The position numbers and the translations under genes were made by a program. From contig NZ_JAHZIJ010000002.1 in assembly GCF_019443105.1 (NCBI RefSeq), positions 248,001-312,000 of the forward strand: 64,000 nucleotides of DNA. Reading direction: 5' to 3'. Shown here in pieces: positions 8,310 through 17,791 of this stretch. The stretch's first letter is position 1. Every line of letters begins with the position of its first letter. The DNA comes from Paenibacillus oenotherae (GTDB taxonomy: Bacteria; Bacillota; Bacilli; Paenibacillales; Paenibacillaceae). The notes under the pieces are model-generated. The model did no database searches. It saw only the letters and a program-made list of their open reading frames with translations, and was not told the origin of the DNA.

Positions 8310-9356
8310 TCACCCCGCGGTAGACTCCATATGTTTGGCACGTAGTTGTCCGCACGCTGCTGCGATATCATGACCTTGTTCTCTGCGGATCGTTGCATTA
8401 ATCTTGTTGCGTTCAAGGATGCGGTGAAATTCGAAAATTTGTTCACGCGGTGTCCGAACATAATTGCGCTCCGGCACATGATTGACCGGGATGAGATTGA
8501 CATGGCAGAGCATACCCTGCAGAACATCAGCCAGCTCCTGCGCATGCTCGCTTCCGTCATTAACACCGCCAATAAGCGCATACTCGAACGTAATCCGGCG
8601 GCCTGTCTTGGCAATGTACGCATGGCAAGCATCCATAACATCCTGGAACGGGTATCTCCGGTTAACCGGCATCAGCTTGGAACGCAGCACATCATTCGGG
8701 GCATGGATGGAGATCGCGAGATTAATCTGCGTATTCTCCTCTGCGAACTTGTACATGCTCGGCACAATGCCGCTCGTCGATACCGTGATATGGCGCTGCC
8801 CGATATTCAAGCCTTTCTCATGTATCATAATGCGCAGAAAAGCCATCGTAGCCTCATAGTTCTCGAATGGCTCGCCTGATCCCATAATGACAATGCTGGA
8901 TACCCGTTCATTCGTTGCATCCAGCATCTGCTGTGCGGTGACGACCTGCGCCACAATCTCGCCCGAGGTCAGATTCCGCTTCAGGCCTCCAAGCGTTGAT
9001 GCACAGAAGGTGCAGCCGATTCTGCAGCCAACCTGTGTCGTAACACAGATGCTGTTGCCATAGCTGTGACGCATAATAACGGTCTCAATCGCATGATTGT
9101 CATGCAGACCGAACAGAAACTTGACTGTACCGTCCTTGGATTCAAACTTCGTAATCTCTGAAAGCGTGACGAAGCTGAACTGCTCCTCCAGCTTCTGGCG
9201 CAGCGCCTTGGACAGATTCGTCATCTCCTCAAAGCTCTTGACGCGCTTCACATACAGCCAATCGAACAACTGCCCGCCGCGAAAGGCTGGCTCTCCATTC
9301 TCTTTCATCCAATCTTGAAGCTGCTCTAACGTATAGTCGTAGATGAATGGTTTCAT
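8310..9356 (-). CDS. rlmN: 23S rRNA/tRNA adenine-C2 methyltransferase RlmN
   Basis: This is a 348 aa radical-SAM enzyme that methylates C2 of A2503 in 23S rRNA and A37 of some tRNAs. The iron-sulfur motif [10 protein letters not shown] is near residue 110, followed by the SAM-binding GSGEPFENY and the family segments ISIHAPND and [11 protein letters not shown]. The conserved C-terminal cysteine that forms the protein-RNA intermediate appears in AACGQLRAK. Length and start [14 protein letters not shown] fit the family. It lies between rsmB and prpC in the conserved block. Confidence 0.96.
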   Translation of the reverse strand: MKPFIYDYTLEQLQDWMKENGEPAFRGGQLFDWLYVKRVKSFEEMTNLSKALRQKLEEQFSFVTLSEITKFESKDGTVKFLFGLHDNHAIETVIMRHSYGNSICVTTQVGCRIGCTFCASTLGGLKRNLTSGEIVAQVVTAQQMLDATNERVSSIVIMGSGEPFENYEATMAFLRIMIHEKGLNIGQRHITVSTSGIVPSMYKFAEENTQINLAISIHAPNDVLRSKLMPVNRRYPFQDVMDACHAYIAKTGRRITFEYALIGGVNDGSEHAQELADVLQGMLCHVNLIPVNHVPERNYVRTPREQIFEFHRILERNKINATIRREQGHDIAAACGQLRAKHMESTAG

Positions 9357-9485
9357 CGTTTCACACCTGTTTCTATGTTAATGGAATTAGGGCGGCACAC
9401 AAACCCGCCACCGCTTATTTTACCACAAACGCCCATGTCAGGCCACAGCACCGTCATGAGCGTTCGCTTCGATGTTGAATGAGGT

Positions 9486-10985
9486 TTACTTCACCCTTTT
9501 AAGCCGGGCGATATAGAAGCCGTCACTGCCGAAATGCTGGGGCAGCAACTGGACCGCTCCCTTGAAATGCTCCGCCGGGATAATGCCGGACGCGCGAAGA
9601 GGCGCCAGCACTTCCTCGGGCCAATGGGGATCAAGCTGGAAGTTCTCATTCTCCTTCAGAAACGCTTCGATCTGCCGTTCATTCTCATCCAGCTCGATCG
9701 TACACGTGCTATAGACAAGCCTTCCCTCCGGGCGCACCAGCTTGGCCGCTTCCCTAAGCAAACGCTTCTGAATCTTGGCGATCTCTTGAATATCCTCAGG
9801 GGTCTTCGTCCACTTGATCTCCGGCTTCCGGCGAATAACACCAAGGCCTGAGCAAGGAGCATCCAGCAGAACCAGATGGAAGGACTCCGCTCCATGCTGC
9901 TTCGCAAGCTCTCCCGCATCTCCGGTTGCCGCATGAACGGAACGCAGACCAAGGCGCTCTGCCCCATCTTCAATCAGCTTGCGCTTATGCGGATGGAGGT
10001 CATTCGCTACGACTCGGCCGGTATCATTCATAATCTCGGCCAAGTGAGTCGTCTTTCCTCCAGGCGCAGCACAGCAATCAATGACCGCCATGCCGGGCTC
10101 CGGCGCACACACTTCAGCGACAAGCATCGAGCTCTCATCCTGCAAAGTCCATAGTCCTTTGTTATATCCGTCCGTACTGGCCAGATTTCCGCCGCCCCGC
10201 ACGACAATTCCGCAACTGGCCAGCGGAGAAGCTGACGCTTCAAAGCCTGCATCGGCAAGCATGCCCAGCGCTTTCTCGCGAGAAGCCAGCAATCTGTTCA
10301 CTCTAATGCTGGCATGAGGAGCAGCATTGCTGGATGCGCAGATGGCCTCGGTCTCTGCTTCACCATAAGTCTCCATCCACCGTTCAACAAGCCAGTCCGG
10401 GTAGGAATGCTGGATTCCGATCCGCTGTACAGGCTCCTTCTCGTTGATGCCGCTCTTCATCTCCACGAGCTTCCGCTCCATATTGCGCAGTACGCCGTTC
10501 ACCATGCCGGATATGCCTGCATGCCCTCTGCGCTTGGCAATTCCAACCGCTTCATTGACAGCGGCATGCGGGGGTATCCGATCCAGAAACAACAGCTGAT
10601 AAGCGCTCATGCGCAGCAGTTGAAGCACCCAGGGAGCAAGCTTGTCCAATCCTTTGGACACAAGCGATGTCAAACGGTAATCCAGCGTACGCTGCCGCTG
10701 TATCGTTCCATAGACAAGCTCAGTCGCAAGAGCGGCATCCTGACGGGACAGCCCGGCCTCTTGAAGCGAGCGGTTTAGCTGCAAATTGCTGAACGCACGG
10801 GATTCCGCCACTTTAACCAGTGTATGCAGCGCGACTTCACGCGCAGTTGACTGCCTTGGACTTGGCTTCGGCGAGGGCTTGCCATCACCGCCGCCCTTGC
10901 GCTCGCCCCCTTGCCCGTTTCGGGCGCCGTGATGCCGTTTCGGTCCACTGGCATGTCCGCCGCCAGACCTTTCGCGCCCGCTCAA
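9486..10985 (-). CDS. rsmB: 16S rRNA cytosine-967 C5-methyltransferase RsmB
   Basis: This 499 aa protein has an N-terminal NusB-like RNA-binding domain and a C-terminal SAM-dependent methyltransferase domain with DCCAAPGGKT, LDAPCSGLGV (motif IV Cys) and VYSTCTIELDENE (motif VI Cys). It is about 50 residues longer than the B. subtilis protein because of a Gly/Lys/Arg/Pro-rich N-terminal segment (residues 1-48), probably a disordered RNA-binding tail. The start codon overlaps the fmt stop by 4 bp, indicating coupling. Confidence 0.94.
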   Translation of the reverse strand: MSGRERSGGGHASGPKRHHGARNGQGGERKGGGDGKPSPKPSPRQSTAREVALHTLVKVAESRAFSNLQLNRSLQEAGLSRQDAALATELVYGTIQRQRTLDYRLTSLVSKGLDKLAPWVLQLLRMSAYQLLFLDRIPPHAAVNEAVGIAKRRGHAGISGMVNGVLRNMERKLVEMKSGINEKEPVQRIGIQHSYPDWLVERWMETYGEAETEAICASSNAAPHASIRVNRLLASREKALGMLADAGFEASASPLASCGIVVRGGGNLASTDGYNKGLWTLQDESSMLVAEVCAPEPGMAVIDCCAAPGGKTTHLAEIMNDTGRVVANDLHPHKRKLIEDGAERLGLRSVHAATGDAGELAKQHGAESFHLVLLDAPCSGLGVIRRKPEIKWTKTPEDIQEIAKIQKRLLREAAKLVRPEGRLVYSTCTIELDENERQIEAFLKENENFQLDPHWPEEVLAPLRASGIIPAEHFKGAVQLLPQHFGSDGFYIARLKRVK

Positions 10986-11932
10986 GCGTTGCCTCCGCCG
11001 AACTGTGTTCCGGCGGGCAGCTTCGCGCCCTTCAGAAATTCCGCTGCGGGCATCGCCTTCTTGCCGGCTGGCTGAATGGTCGTCAGCAGAAGCAGACCGT
11101 CTCCAGTGCCGACGAGAATGCCTTCTCCGGCAGCCTCAATAACTGTGCCCGGCTTTATCGCTGCGGCCTCCGCCTTGCGATCAATGACTTTACAGGCCCA
11201 TATTTTGAATGGTTCTTCGTTCCACAGTGTGAATGCTCCAGCCATTGGCGACAAGCCTCTGACCTGATTGAATATAGACCGGGCAGAACCGCTCCAGTCG
11301 ATTCTCTCATCCTCACGGGTCAAGTTTGGCGCGAAGGTTGCCGCAGCTTCATCCTGCGGGACAGCTTGCGCCGATCCGTCTTCTATAGAAGGCAGCGTGG
11401 ACATCAACAGCTCCGCTCCTGCAATACTAAGCTTCTCAAACATCGTTCCCGATGTATCTTCATCTGCTATAGGCAGTGCAACCCGGCTTATCATATCGCC
11501 GGTATCCAGACCCTCTGCCATATACATGATCGTGACACCCGTCTCCTTCTCGCCGTTTACTATAGAGCGCTGAATCGGCGCTCCACCCCGATACCGGGGC
11601 AGCAGCGAGCCATGCACATTAATACAGCCAAGCCGCGGCACATCGAGAACCGCCTTGGGCAGAATCTGTCCATAAGCTGCCGTAACAATAAGATCCGGCT
11701 GCAGCTCTGCGATGAGCGACGCCGTCTCGGAGCCGCGAAGCCGCTCCGGCTGCTCTACCCGCAGTCCGCGCAGAAGCGCCGCTTCCTTGACTGGAGGCGG
11801 CGTCAGCGTCTTTTTGCGGCCCTTGGGCCGATCCGGCTGCGTAACAACCAGAACAATCTCATGTCCAGCTGACAATAGTGATTCCAATGAAGGAACGGCG
11901 AAGTCCGGCGTTCCCATGAATATTATTCTCAT
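10982..11932 (-). CDS. fmt: Methionyl-tRNA formyltransferase
   Basis: This 316 aa enzyme formylates initiator Met-tRNA using 10-formyl-THF. It opens MRIIFMGTPDFAVPSL and contains the catalytic segment NVHGSLLPRYRGGAPIQ (Asn, His) plus GVTIMYM and the Asp in GLDTGDM. I chose the ATG at 11932 over an upstream in-frame extension because the protein then starts exactly at the family N-terminus and GGAGAG sits at suitable spacing, inside the end of def. Def removes the formyl group later, so the two adjacent genes act on the same initiator residue. Confidence 0.96.
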   Translation of the reverse strand: MRIIFMGTPDFAVPSLESLLSAGHEIVLVVTQPDRPKGRKKTLTPPPVKEAALLRGLRVEQPERLRGSETASLIAELQPDLIVTAAYGQILPKAVLDVPRLGCINVHGSLLPRYRGGAPIQRSIVNGEKETGVTIMYMAEGLDTGDMISRVALPIADEDTSGTMFEKLSIAGAELLMSTLPSIEDGSAQAVPQDEAAATFAPNLTREDERIDWSGSARSIFNQVRGLSPMAGAFTLWNEEPFKIWACKVIDRKAEAAAIKPGTVIEAAGEGILVGTGDGLLLLTTIQPAGKKAMPAAEFLKGAKLPAGTQFGGGNA

Positions 11933-11936
11933 CCCG

Positions 11937-12422
11937 TCACTCTCCGCGCACACGCGGACGTGTCGAAGCGTCATAGATTGAATCCGCGATATCTGTGAAC
12001 AATACGCCATTCAAATGATCCACTTCATGCTGGAACGCACGTGCCAAGAAGTCAGTCGCTTCCATCTCGAAGGGTGCGCCATTGCGGTCAAACCCTTTAA
12101 TCTTGATGCGCTGCGCACGGCGCACATCGCCGTTCAGATCCGGAATGCTGAGACATCCCTCCGGCCCCAGCTGCTCGCCTTCCTGCTCCACTATTTCCGG
12201 ATTGACCATTTCGATCAGTCCATGATCGTCCCCGACGTCAACCACGATGACCCTTTTGGATATCCCGATCTGAGGCGCGGCAAGTCCAACACCCTCCGCA
12301 TCGTACATCGTTTCTGCCATATCTTGAAGCAATTTATGAAGATTCGCATTATATTTCGTTACCGTGATCGCCTTCTCGCGAAGAACAGAATCAGGATTTT
12401 TAACAATAAACTTAATAGCCAA
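11937..12422 (-). CDS. def: Peptide deformylase
   Basis: This 161 aa metalloprotease removes the N-formyl group from nascent proteins. All three active-site motifs are intact: GVGLAAPQIG at 44-53, EGCLSIP at 88-94 (metal-binding Cys90) and HEVDH at 132-136. The sequence resembles the shorter type-1 form, without the insertions of type-2 enzymes. The stop codon lies just before the fmt start and the gene follows priA by 39 bp. Confidence 0.96.
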   Translation of the reverse strand: MAIKFIVKNPDSVLREKAITVTKYNANLHKLLQDMAETMYDAEGVGLAAPQIGISKRVIVVDVGDDHGLIEMVNPEIVEQEGEQLGPEGCLSIPDLNGDVRRAQRIKIKGFDRNGAPFEMEATDFLARAFQHEVDHLNGVLFTDIADSIYDASTRPRVRGE

Positions 12423-12461
12423 TGGTTTCCCTCCTAGACAAATGAATATGTGCTCTATCGT

Positions 12462-15047
12462 TTATAGAATAACTTGCGGATCTACATCCACGCTAATTTG
12501 GACAGGAGGCTGCCCTTGACGATCCGAAAGCATACGGATAGCATCTTGAAGAATTCCCGTTGCGTCAATGTTTCCACGATATTTTAACATACATTGAAAA
12601 CGATAGCGATCTTTCATTCTCGGAATCGGCGAAGCAACAGGTCCCAGAATATCAATGAATCGCCCGTTCGCGCCCGCGGCAGATGCCAGCCCCATATCCG
12701 CCACTGCCTCTCGAAGCAGAGTCGCCAGCTTCTCTCCTGTCGCAATCAACAGCGGCAGCGCCTCATGAGACAAAGTAATCAGAATAAGCCTGCAATAGGG
12801 AGGATAGGACATCACCTGGCGGTGCTTCAGCTCATCAGCAACGAAGGACGCATAGTCGTGCTGCTGCGCAGCTGCAATAGCGTAATGTTCCGGATTATAC
12901 GTCTGAATGATCACTTCACCCGCCAGCTCATGCCTCCCTGCTCTGCCCGCGACCTGCGTCAACAGCTGAAAGGTCTTCTCTGCTGCGCGAAAATCAGGCA
13001 AATGCAGTGACGTATCCGCGGCAATAACGCCCACCAATGTAACATATGGAAAGTCCAGCCCTTTGGCCACCATCTGCGTTCCCAGCAGCACATCCCCTTG
13101 CCGGTCGCCGAACATGGTCAGCCACTTCTCATGCGAGCCCTTCTCCGTTGTCGTATCCACATCCATGCGGATAACCCGGATTCCGGGAAACAGCTTGGAC
13201 AGCTCTTCCTCTACCCGCTGCGTTCCTGTTCCAAAGAACCGGATATGCTCGCTTTCGCAGGATGGGCATTGGGTCGGAGCAAGCTCGGCATAACCGCAGT
13301 AATGGCAGCGGAGCGCCCGAGACTTCTGATGAAAGGTGAGCGAAATGTCGCAATGCGGGCAAAGCGCCGTATACCCGCAAGAGCGGCACATGACAAAAGT
13401 GGAATGCCCCCGTCTGTTAAGCAGCAGCACCGATTGCTGGCCTCTCTCAAGGCGCAATGCGAGTGCCTCGTGAAGCTCGCGGCTGAACATCGATCGATTG
13501 CCATTCTTGAGCTCGCTCCGCATATCAACAAGCTGCACCTTGGGCAGCGGACGCCCGCCGACTCGATTGGGCATAGGAAGCAGAGCAGGGGGCTTGCCCG
13601 ATGCCGCCGGATGTCCGGAAGGAGAATTCGCCCCGGTTCGGGAGGCGGCGTCTGAACTCGTCGAACCTGCATCTTGGGCCAGCCTCTCCACGGCAACACC
13701 GCTTCTGGCGGCAGCGGCATAGCTCTCCAGCGAAGGGGTCGCCGAGCCGAGAACGACAACCGCTCCATGCTGCCTCGCCCGTCTGACCGCTACATCCCGC
13801 GCATGATATTTGGGGCTCTCCTCCTGCTTATAGGAGGATTCATGCTCTTCATCAATAATAATAAGCCCGAGCCGCTCAAAAGGAGCAAAGATCGCTGAGC
13901 GCGCGCCTACAGCAACCTGTGCGCGGCGTTCACGTATTTTACGCCATTCATCATACCGTTCTCCATTGGACAGCCTGCTGTGAAGTACAGCGACTGCATC
14001 TCCGAACCTTCCCTTGAACCTTTCAACCATTTGTGGTGTCAAGGCGATCTCCGGCACTAATACGATCGCTTGCCGCCCGTACTGGAGACAATGCTGGATG
14101 GACTGCAGATAGACTTCTGTTTTACCGCTGCCAGTTACGCCATGAAGCAGAAACACGCGGGAATCCCCAGAATCTATAGCGCTCGAAATCTCATCATAGA
14201 CTGCTGTCTGCTCTTCTGTTAACGACATGGCGGTGGTCTGCTGGAAGGAGCGACCGGCATAAGGATCGCGATTGAACTCGGCCTCGCGTATCGTAATCAA
14301 GCCTTTGTCTGCCAAGGCTCTGACTGTGCTTGCAGTGGTCCCCGCCTCTTCCACTACGCGCTGCAGAGGAAGCGGCTCGTCCTGCTCGAGCATAAAGCGC
14401 AGCACCTCCCGCTGCTTCGCCGCTCTTGCTGGAAGCAGCACAAGCGCCTCGTGCGCGGCGGCAGGATCACTTGGCGGATAAACAGTCAATACTTTCCGGA
14501 CAGCCAGACGGTCGCGTATCGATACCCTTTCCAGCAGCCGTCCATCGCTGATCGCAGCTTTGACAGCACTTGCCTCTGACGGGTATCGCTCCTGCAGTGC
14601 AGCCAGCTTGACCGTTCCGCCGCTCCGTCTTATGTAATCCACCCATTCATTCTCTTCCGAGAGCAGACTGGGCGCTTCACTCCATTCCTCCTCCGCAAGC
14701 GACACATACGTCTCCGCTTTCCCTTTAAGAGCGGCAGGGATCATCGCTTGCAAAGCTGTCGTGAGCGTGCAGCAGTATTTCTCGCTAATCCATTGCGCCA
14801 GTTCAATCAGATCCGGCGATAATGGCGGATTATGATCAAGCAGCTCCGAGATTGCCTTCAGCTTGGCCCGGTCAACATCGGCGAATTCAGCGAGTCCGAT
14901 GACGAAGCCCTGCACAACACGCCCGCCAAACGGCACACCGACTCTGCTGCCAACCTCCACCCAGCCTGCGAGTTTATCCGGAACCTCGTAGTCGAAGGGC
15001 CGATCGGTTCCTCTGCTCGGCACATCAACAATAACCTTTGCGATCAT
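12462..15047 (-). CDS. priA: Primosomal protein N' (replication restart helicase PriA)
   Basis: This 861 aa superfamily-2 helicase restarts stalled forks. It has the N-terminal DNA-binding domain (MIAKVIVDVPSRG), Walker A GVTGSGKTEVY, the DEEH box, and the paired zinc fingers with CRSCGYTALCPHC and CHYCGYAELAPTQCPSC (about 575-615). The helicase C-terminal motif TQVAGRAGR follows. Around residues 455-500, before the fingers, is an Ala/Ser/Pro/Gly-rich insertion (SPSGHPAASGKPP) that makes the protein longer than B. subtilis PriA (805 aa). Its start overlaps the end of coaBC by 4 bp. Confidence 0.96.
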   Translation of the reverse strand: MIAKVIVDVPSRGTDRPFDYEVPDKLAGWVEVGSRVGVPFGGRVVQGFVIGLAEFADVDRAKLKAISELLDHNPPLSPDLIELAQWISEKYCCTLTTALQAMIPAALKGKAETYVSLAEEEWSEAPSLLSEENEWVDYIRRSGGTVKLAALQERYPSEASAVKAAISDGRLLERVSIRDRLAVRKVLTVYPPSDPAAAHEALVLLPARAAKQREVLRFMLEQDEPLPLQRVVEEAGTTASTVRALADKGLITIREAEFNRDPYAGRSFQQTTAMSLTEEQTAVYDEISSAIDSGDSRVFLLHGVTGSGKTEVYLQSIQHCLQYGRQAIVLVPEIALTPQMVERFKGRFGDAVAVLHSRLSNGERYDEWRKIRERRAQVAVGARSAIFAPFERLGLIIIDEEHESSYKQEESPKYHARDVAVRRARQHGAVVVLGSATPSLESYAAAARSGVAVERLAQDAGSTSSDAASRTGANSPSGHPAASGKPPALLPMPNRVGGRPLPKVQLVDMRSELKNGNRSMFSRELHEALALRLERGQQSVLLLNRRGHSTFVMCRSCGYTALCPHCDISLTFHQKSRALRCHYCGYAELAPTQCPSCESEHIRFFGTGTQRVEEELSKLFPGIRVIRMDVDTTTEKGSHEKWLTMFGDRQGDVLLGTQMVAKGLDFPYVTLVGVIAADTSLHLPDFRAAEKTFQLLTQVAGRAGRHELAGEVIIQTYNPEHYAIAAAQQHDYASFVADELKHRQVMSYPPYCRLILITLSHEALPLLIATGEKLATLLREAVADMGLASAAGANGRFIDILGPVASPIPRMKDRYRFQCMLKYRGNIDATGILQDAIRMLSDRQGQPPVQISVDVDPQVIL

Positions 15048-16255
15048 CCGCGAGCCTCCTTGCCCCTCAATCGCTCCGTTATGAGCGACAGCAGACGATC
15101 GGCCACCTCGCTTTTGAGCAGCATCGGCCAGGCATCAATCCTGCCCTCTTCGCCGAAGATCTGCACAATGTTCGTATTCCCATTAAAACCGGCGCCCTCC
15201 TGCGATACGTCGTTGGCTACGACCAGATCGCAATTTTTGCGCTTCAGCTTATTCATTGCATAATGCTCGACTTGCTCTGTCTCAGCTGCAAAGCCAACTA
15301 GAAACTGGGCCGTCTTCCGCTCTCCGAGCGTCTGCAAAATATCCGTCGTCCGCTCCAGCTCAATGACTAGCCGCTCATCCGTTTTCTTCATCTTGCTGCC
15401 GGCTCTTGCTGCCGGACGGTAATCCGCCACTGCTGCCGCTTTAATAACAATATCCATATTGTCGAACCGGGCCAGCACTTCCTGCAGCATTTGCTCGGCA
15501 GACTCGACACGAATGACGTTCATTCCGGCAGGCGGATTTCCCTGTATCCGCGCAGCGATGACCGTAACTTCCGCACCGCGGTTCAGCGCAGCCTCTGCAA
15601 TGGCAAAGCCCATTTTGCCTGAAGAATCATTGGTCAAATAACGAACGGGATCAAGCCTCTCAATCGTGCCGCCCGTTGTAATGAGTACCTTCTTGCCCTT
15701 CAAAGACTCGCTTTGCGAGAACCATTTGCCTACTGCAAGCGCAATCTCTTCAGGCTCGGCGAGCCTCCCCTTGCCCACGTAACCGCATGCAAGCTGGCCT
15801 GTTCCCGGCTCCACGAACCGGATTCCGCGCTCGGCCAGCAGCTCCATATTGCGCTCTACCGCAGGATGGGCATACATATGAACATTCATCGCAGGGGCAA
15901 CAATGATTGGAGCAGTCGTCGCAAGCAATGTCGTGCTCAGCATGTCATCGGCCAGACCTGTCGCCATCTTGGCCAGCAGATTGGCCGTTGCGGGTGCGAT
16001 TACGAACAGATCCGCGCTGTCAGCGAGATTGATGTGCGACACTACAGAGGGATCAAACTCATCGAATGTGTCGATATAGACCGGATTGCGCGATAGAGTC
16101 TGCAAGGTCAGTGGTGTTATAAACTTCGCTGCCGATTCCGTCATGATCACTTTGACATTGGCTCCTGCTTGAACAAGCTTGCTGCAGAGCGCCGCCGCTT
16201 TGTACGCTGCGATGCCGCCCGAAATGCCCAGCACGATCGTTTTCCCATGCATCAT
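15044..16255 (-). CDS. coaBC: Phosphopantothenoylcysteine decarboxylase/synthetase CoaBC
   Basis: This 403 aa bifunctional flavoprotein carries out two steps of CoA synthesis. The CoaC half (about 1-185) has GISGGIAAYK, the catalytic His in SHINLADSAD, and the PAMN motif in VAPAMNVHMY. The CoaB half starts near 190 with KKVLITTGGT, contains NDSSGKMGFA and the conserved Asn in DLVVANDVS. The gene overlaps priA by 4 bp. A second ATG immediately follows the first, so the protein may be one residue shorter. Confidence 0.96.
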   Translation of the reverse strand: MMHGKTIVLGISGGIAAYKAAALCSKLVQAGANVKVIMTESAAKFITPLTLQTLSRNPVYIDTFDEFDPSVVSHINLADSADLFVIAPATANLLAKMATGLADDMLSTTLLATTAPIIVAPAMNVHMYAHPAVERNMELLAERGIRFVEPGTGQLACGYVGKGRLAEPEEIALAVGKWFSQSESLKGKKVLITTGGTIERLDPVRYLTNDSSGKMGFAIAEAALNRGAEVTVIAARIQGNPPAGMNVIRVESAEQMLQEVLARFDNMDIVIKAAAVADYRPAARAGSKMKKTDERLVIELERTTDILQTLGERKTAQFLVGFAAETEQVEHYAMNKLKRKNCDLVVANDVSQEGAGFNGNTNIVQIFGEEGRIDAWPMLLKSEVADRLLSLITERLRGKEARG

Positions 16256-16382
16256 AAGTCACTAACCCCTCCCGTTCCCAATAACGAGTTACTACGCTGC
16301 CGCTTCGGCGCATCAAGCGACCGAATACAGACCTATAATTAAAAAAATAACAACCACAAGGGTTGTCATTGAGGAATTCATG

Positions 16383-16589
16383 TTAATCTTCTCTGTTTCC
16401 GCTTACTACAACCAATATATCATTGTAGATCTCTTCAAGAGCAACACCGACATATTTGTGTGACTTGGGTGCGTACAGTTCCGACTTGCTGCCGTCACGC
16501 AGCATTCGTGCACGTCGCGATGCGGCGACAACGAGTGAATATTTGCTATCCACTTTCTTAATCATTTCATCAATGGATGGGTATAACAC
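16383..16589 (-). CDS. rpoZ: DNA-directed RNA polymerase subunit omega
   Basis: This 68 aa protein begins MLYPSIDEMIKKVDSKYSLV and contains SRRARMLRDG, the typical omega core that clamps the beta-prime subunit and helps enzyme assembly. The C-terminal KYVGVALEEIYNDIL helix is also typical. It lies 15 bp downstream of gmk, as in other Firmicutes. About 127 bp separate it from coaBC. Confidence 0.95.
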   Translation of the reverse strand: MLYPSIDEMIKKVDSKYSLVVAASRRARMLRDGSKSELYAPKSHKYVGVALEEIYNDILVVVSGNRED

Positions 16590-16604
16590 GTCTATTCACC
16601 TCGC

Positions 16605-17222
16605 TCATGCTTTCTCTGAAGCTTCTACCTTCGCAGCCAGGCCGGCAAGAAACCGGTCCTTGCGGCAGCGTTCCGCAATAATGATACTTTGAATTCTATG
16701 ACATGCAGCGTCAATTTCATCATTCACGACAGCATAATCGTAATAACGGATCAGATTCATCTCTTCGACAGCGACCGACATCCGATGGTCAATAATATCG
16801 GCAGCCTCTGTCCCGCGTCCTGTAATGCGCTCCTTCAGTTCCTCCAGAGATGGCGGCACTAGAAAGATGAACACTCCTTCAGGGAACTTCTCCTTCACCT
16901 TCAGAGCACCCTGCACTTCAATCTCAAGAATGATATCCTTGCCCGAATCAAGCGTACGCTCCACGAAATCACGCGGTGTGCCGTAATAATTGCCGACATA
17001 TTCCGCATATTCCAGCAGCGCGTCACGGGCGATCATATCCTGAAACTGTTCTCGCGTTCTGAAAAAATAATTAATGCCGTCAATTTCGCCCTGACGCGGA
17101 GCCCGTGTCGTCGCCGATACGGAATAGATAAGATCATCCTGCTTCTGCCTCAGCACAGAACATACCGTTCCCTTGCCTACGCCTGATGGACCTGATAATA
17201 CAAGTAACAATCCTCTGTTCAT
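16605..17222 (-). CDS. gmk: Guanylate kinase
   Basis: This 205 aa enzyme phosphorylates GMP to GDP. It has the P-loop [12 protein letters not shown], the GMP-binding stretch [14 protein letters not shown] with the YFF segment, [12 protein letters not shown] and the lid region [13 protein letters not shown] chose the ATG at 17222, which has GGGGAG upstream; a GTG five codons earlier is possible but has a poorer site. It follows remA by 14 bp and precedes rpoZ. Confidence 0.96.
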   Translation of the reverse strand: MNRGLLLVLSGPSGVGKGTVCSVLRQKQDDLIYSVSATTRAPRQGEIDGINYFFRTREQFQDMIARDALLEYAEYVGNYYGTPRDFVERTLDSGKDIILEIEVQGALKVKEKFPEGVFIFLVPPSLEELKERITGRGTEAADIIDHRMSVAVEEMNLIRYYDYAVVNDEIDAACHRIQSIIIAERCRKDRFLAGLAAKVEASEKA

Positions 17223-17236
17223 AATACTCCCCGTCA

Positions 17237-17497
17237 CTATTCGTCGTGATCGTCATCCTTCGTCGACAAACGATGAGCAACCGTCTCAGGTTGTACCGCG
17301 GACAAGATAACGTGGTCGCTGTCTGTAATAATAACAGCGCGCGTGCGTCTACCGTACGTCGCATCAATGAGCATATGACGGTCACGAGCCTCTTGAATGA
17401 TACGTTTAATTGGTGCAGATTCCGGGCTTACAATAGAAATAATGCGATTCGCAGATACGATATTTCCGAAGCCGATGTTTATTAATTTAATGGCCAT
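17237..17497 (-). CDS. remA: Extracellular matrix regulator RemA (DUF370)
   Basis: This 86 aa protein begins [19 protein letters not shown] and contains [23 protein letters not shown] split across its core, matching RemA. In B. subtilis RemA is a ring-forming DNA-binding protein that activates biofilm matrix and osmoprotection operons. The ATG at 17497 has GGGGGAG upstream; the frame continues a further 16 codons without a better start. It heads the remA-gmk-rpoZ-coaBC run. The yloC (yicC) gene that normally sits directly upstream is not found; about 290 bp with no gene separate it from the next reading frame, and no convincing promoter could be placed there. Confidence 0.94.
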   Translation of the reverse strand: MAIKLINIGFGNIVSANRIISIVSPESAPIKRIIQEARDRHMLIDATYGRRTRAVIITDSDHVILSAVQPETVAHRLSTKDDDHDE

Positions 17498-17791
17498 GTC
17501 AGGCTCCCCCCGGTCTAATTCGTGTATACTAGAGCAGCTCAACACGAAGTATAAATGAACGCAAGAATGATGAAGTTATTCCATCTGCCAAATATAATGA
17601 AGGTAGCAGAACCATTGCACTATTCTTGACGAAAAAAGTCCGGAGCATACGTTCGGCCACGCTTCCGTCTCCACGCTGTCATTGCTGACAGCACCGGAAT
17701 CAGCATGTCCGCAGGCGGTATGCCTTTGGCATGGCAAGTGCATCCATTGCTCTATTCTAATTCATTTTCATACTAGGAACAAGTGCTTGAG

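Noticed and set aside
8303-8641. N-terminal extension of prpC by about 110 residues
   Set aside because: It runs antisense-frame through rlmN and has no similarity to PP2C proteins; the ATG at 8,302 fits the family.
10820-11872. 350-codon plus-strand open frame
   Set aside because: It is antisense to rsmB and fmt, is rich in Arg and Cys, matches no family and has no ribosome site. It reflects the GC-rich codons of the real genes.
17498-17791. Promoter for remA operon
   Set aside because: Several TATA-like hexamers occur, but none has a -35 at 16-18 bp.
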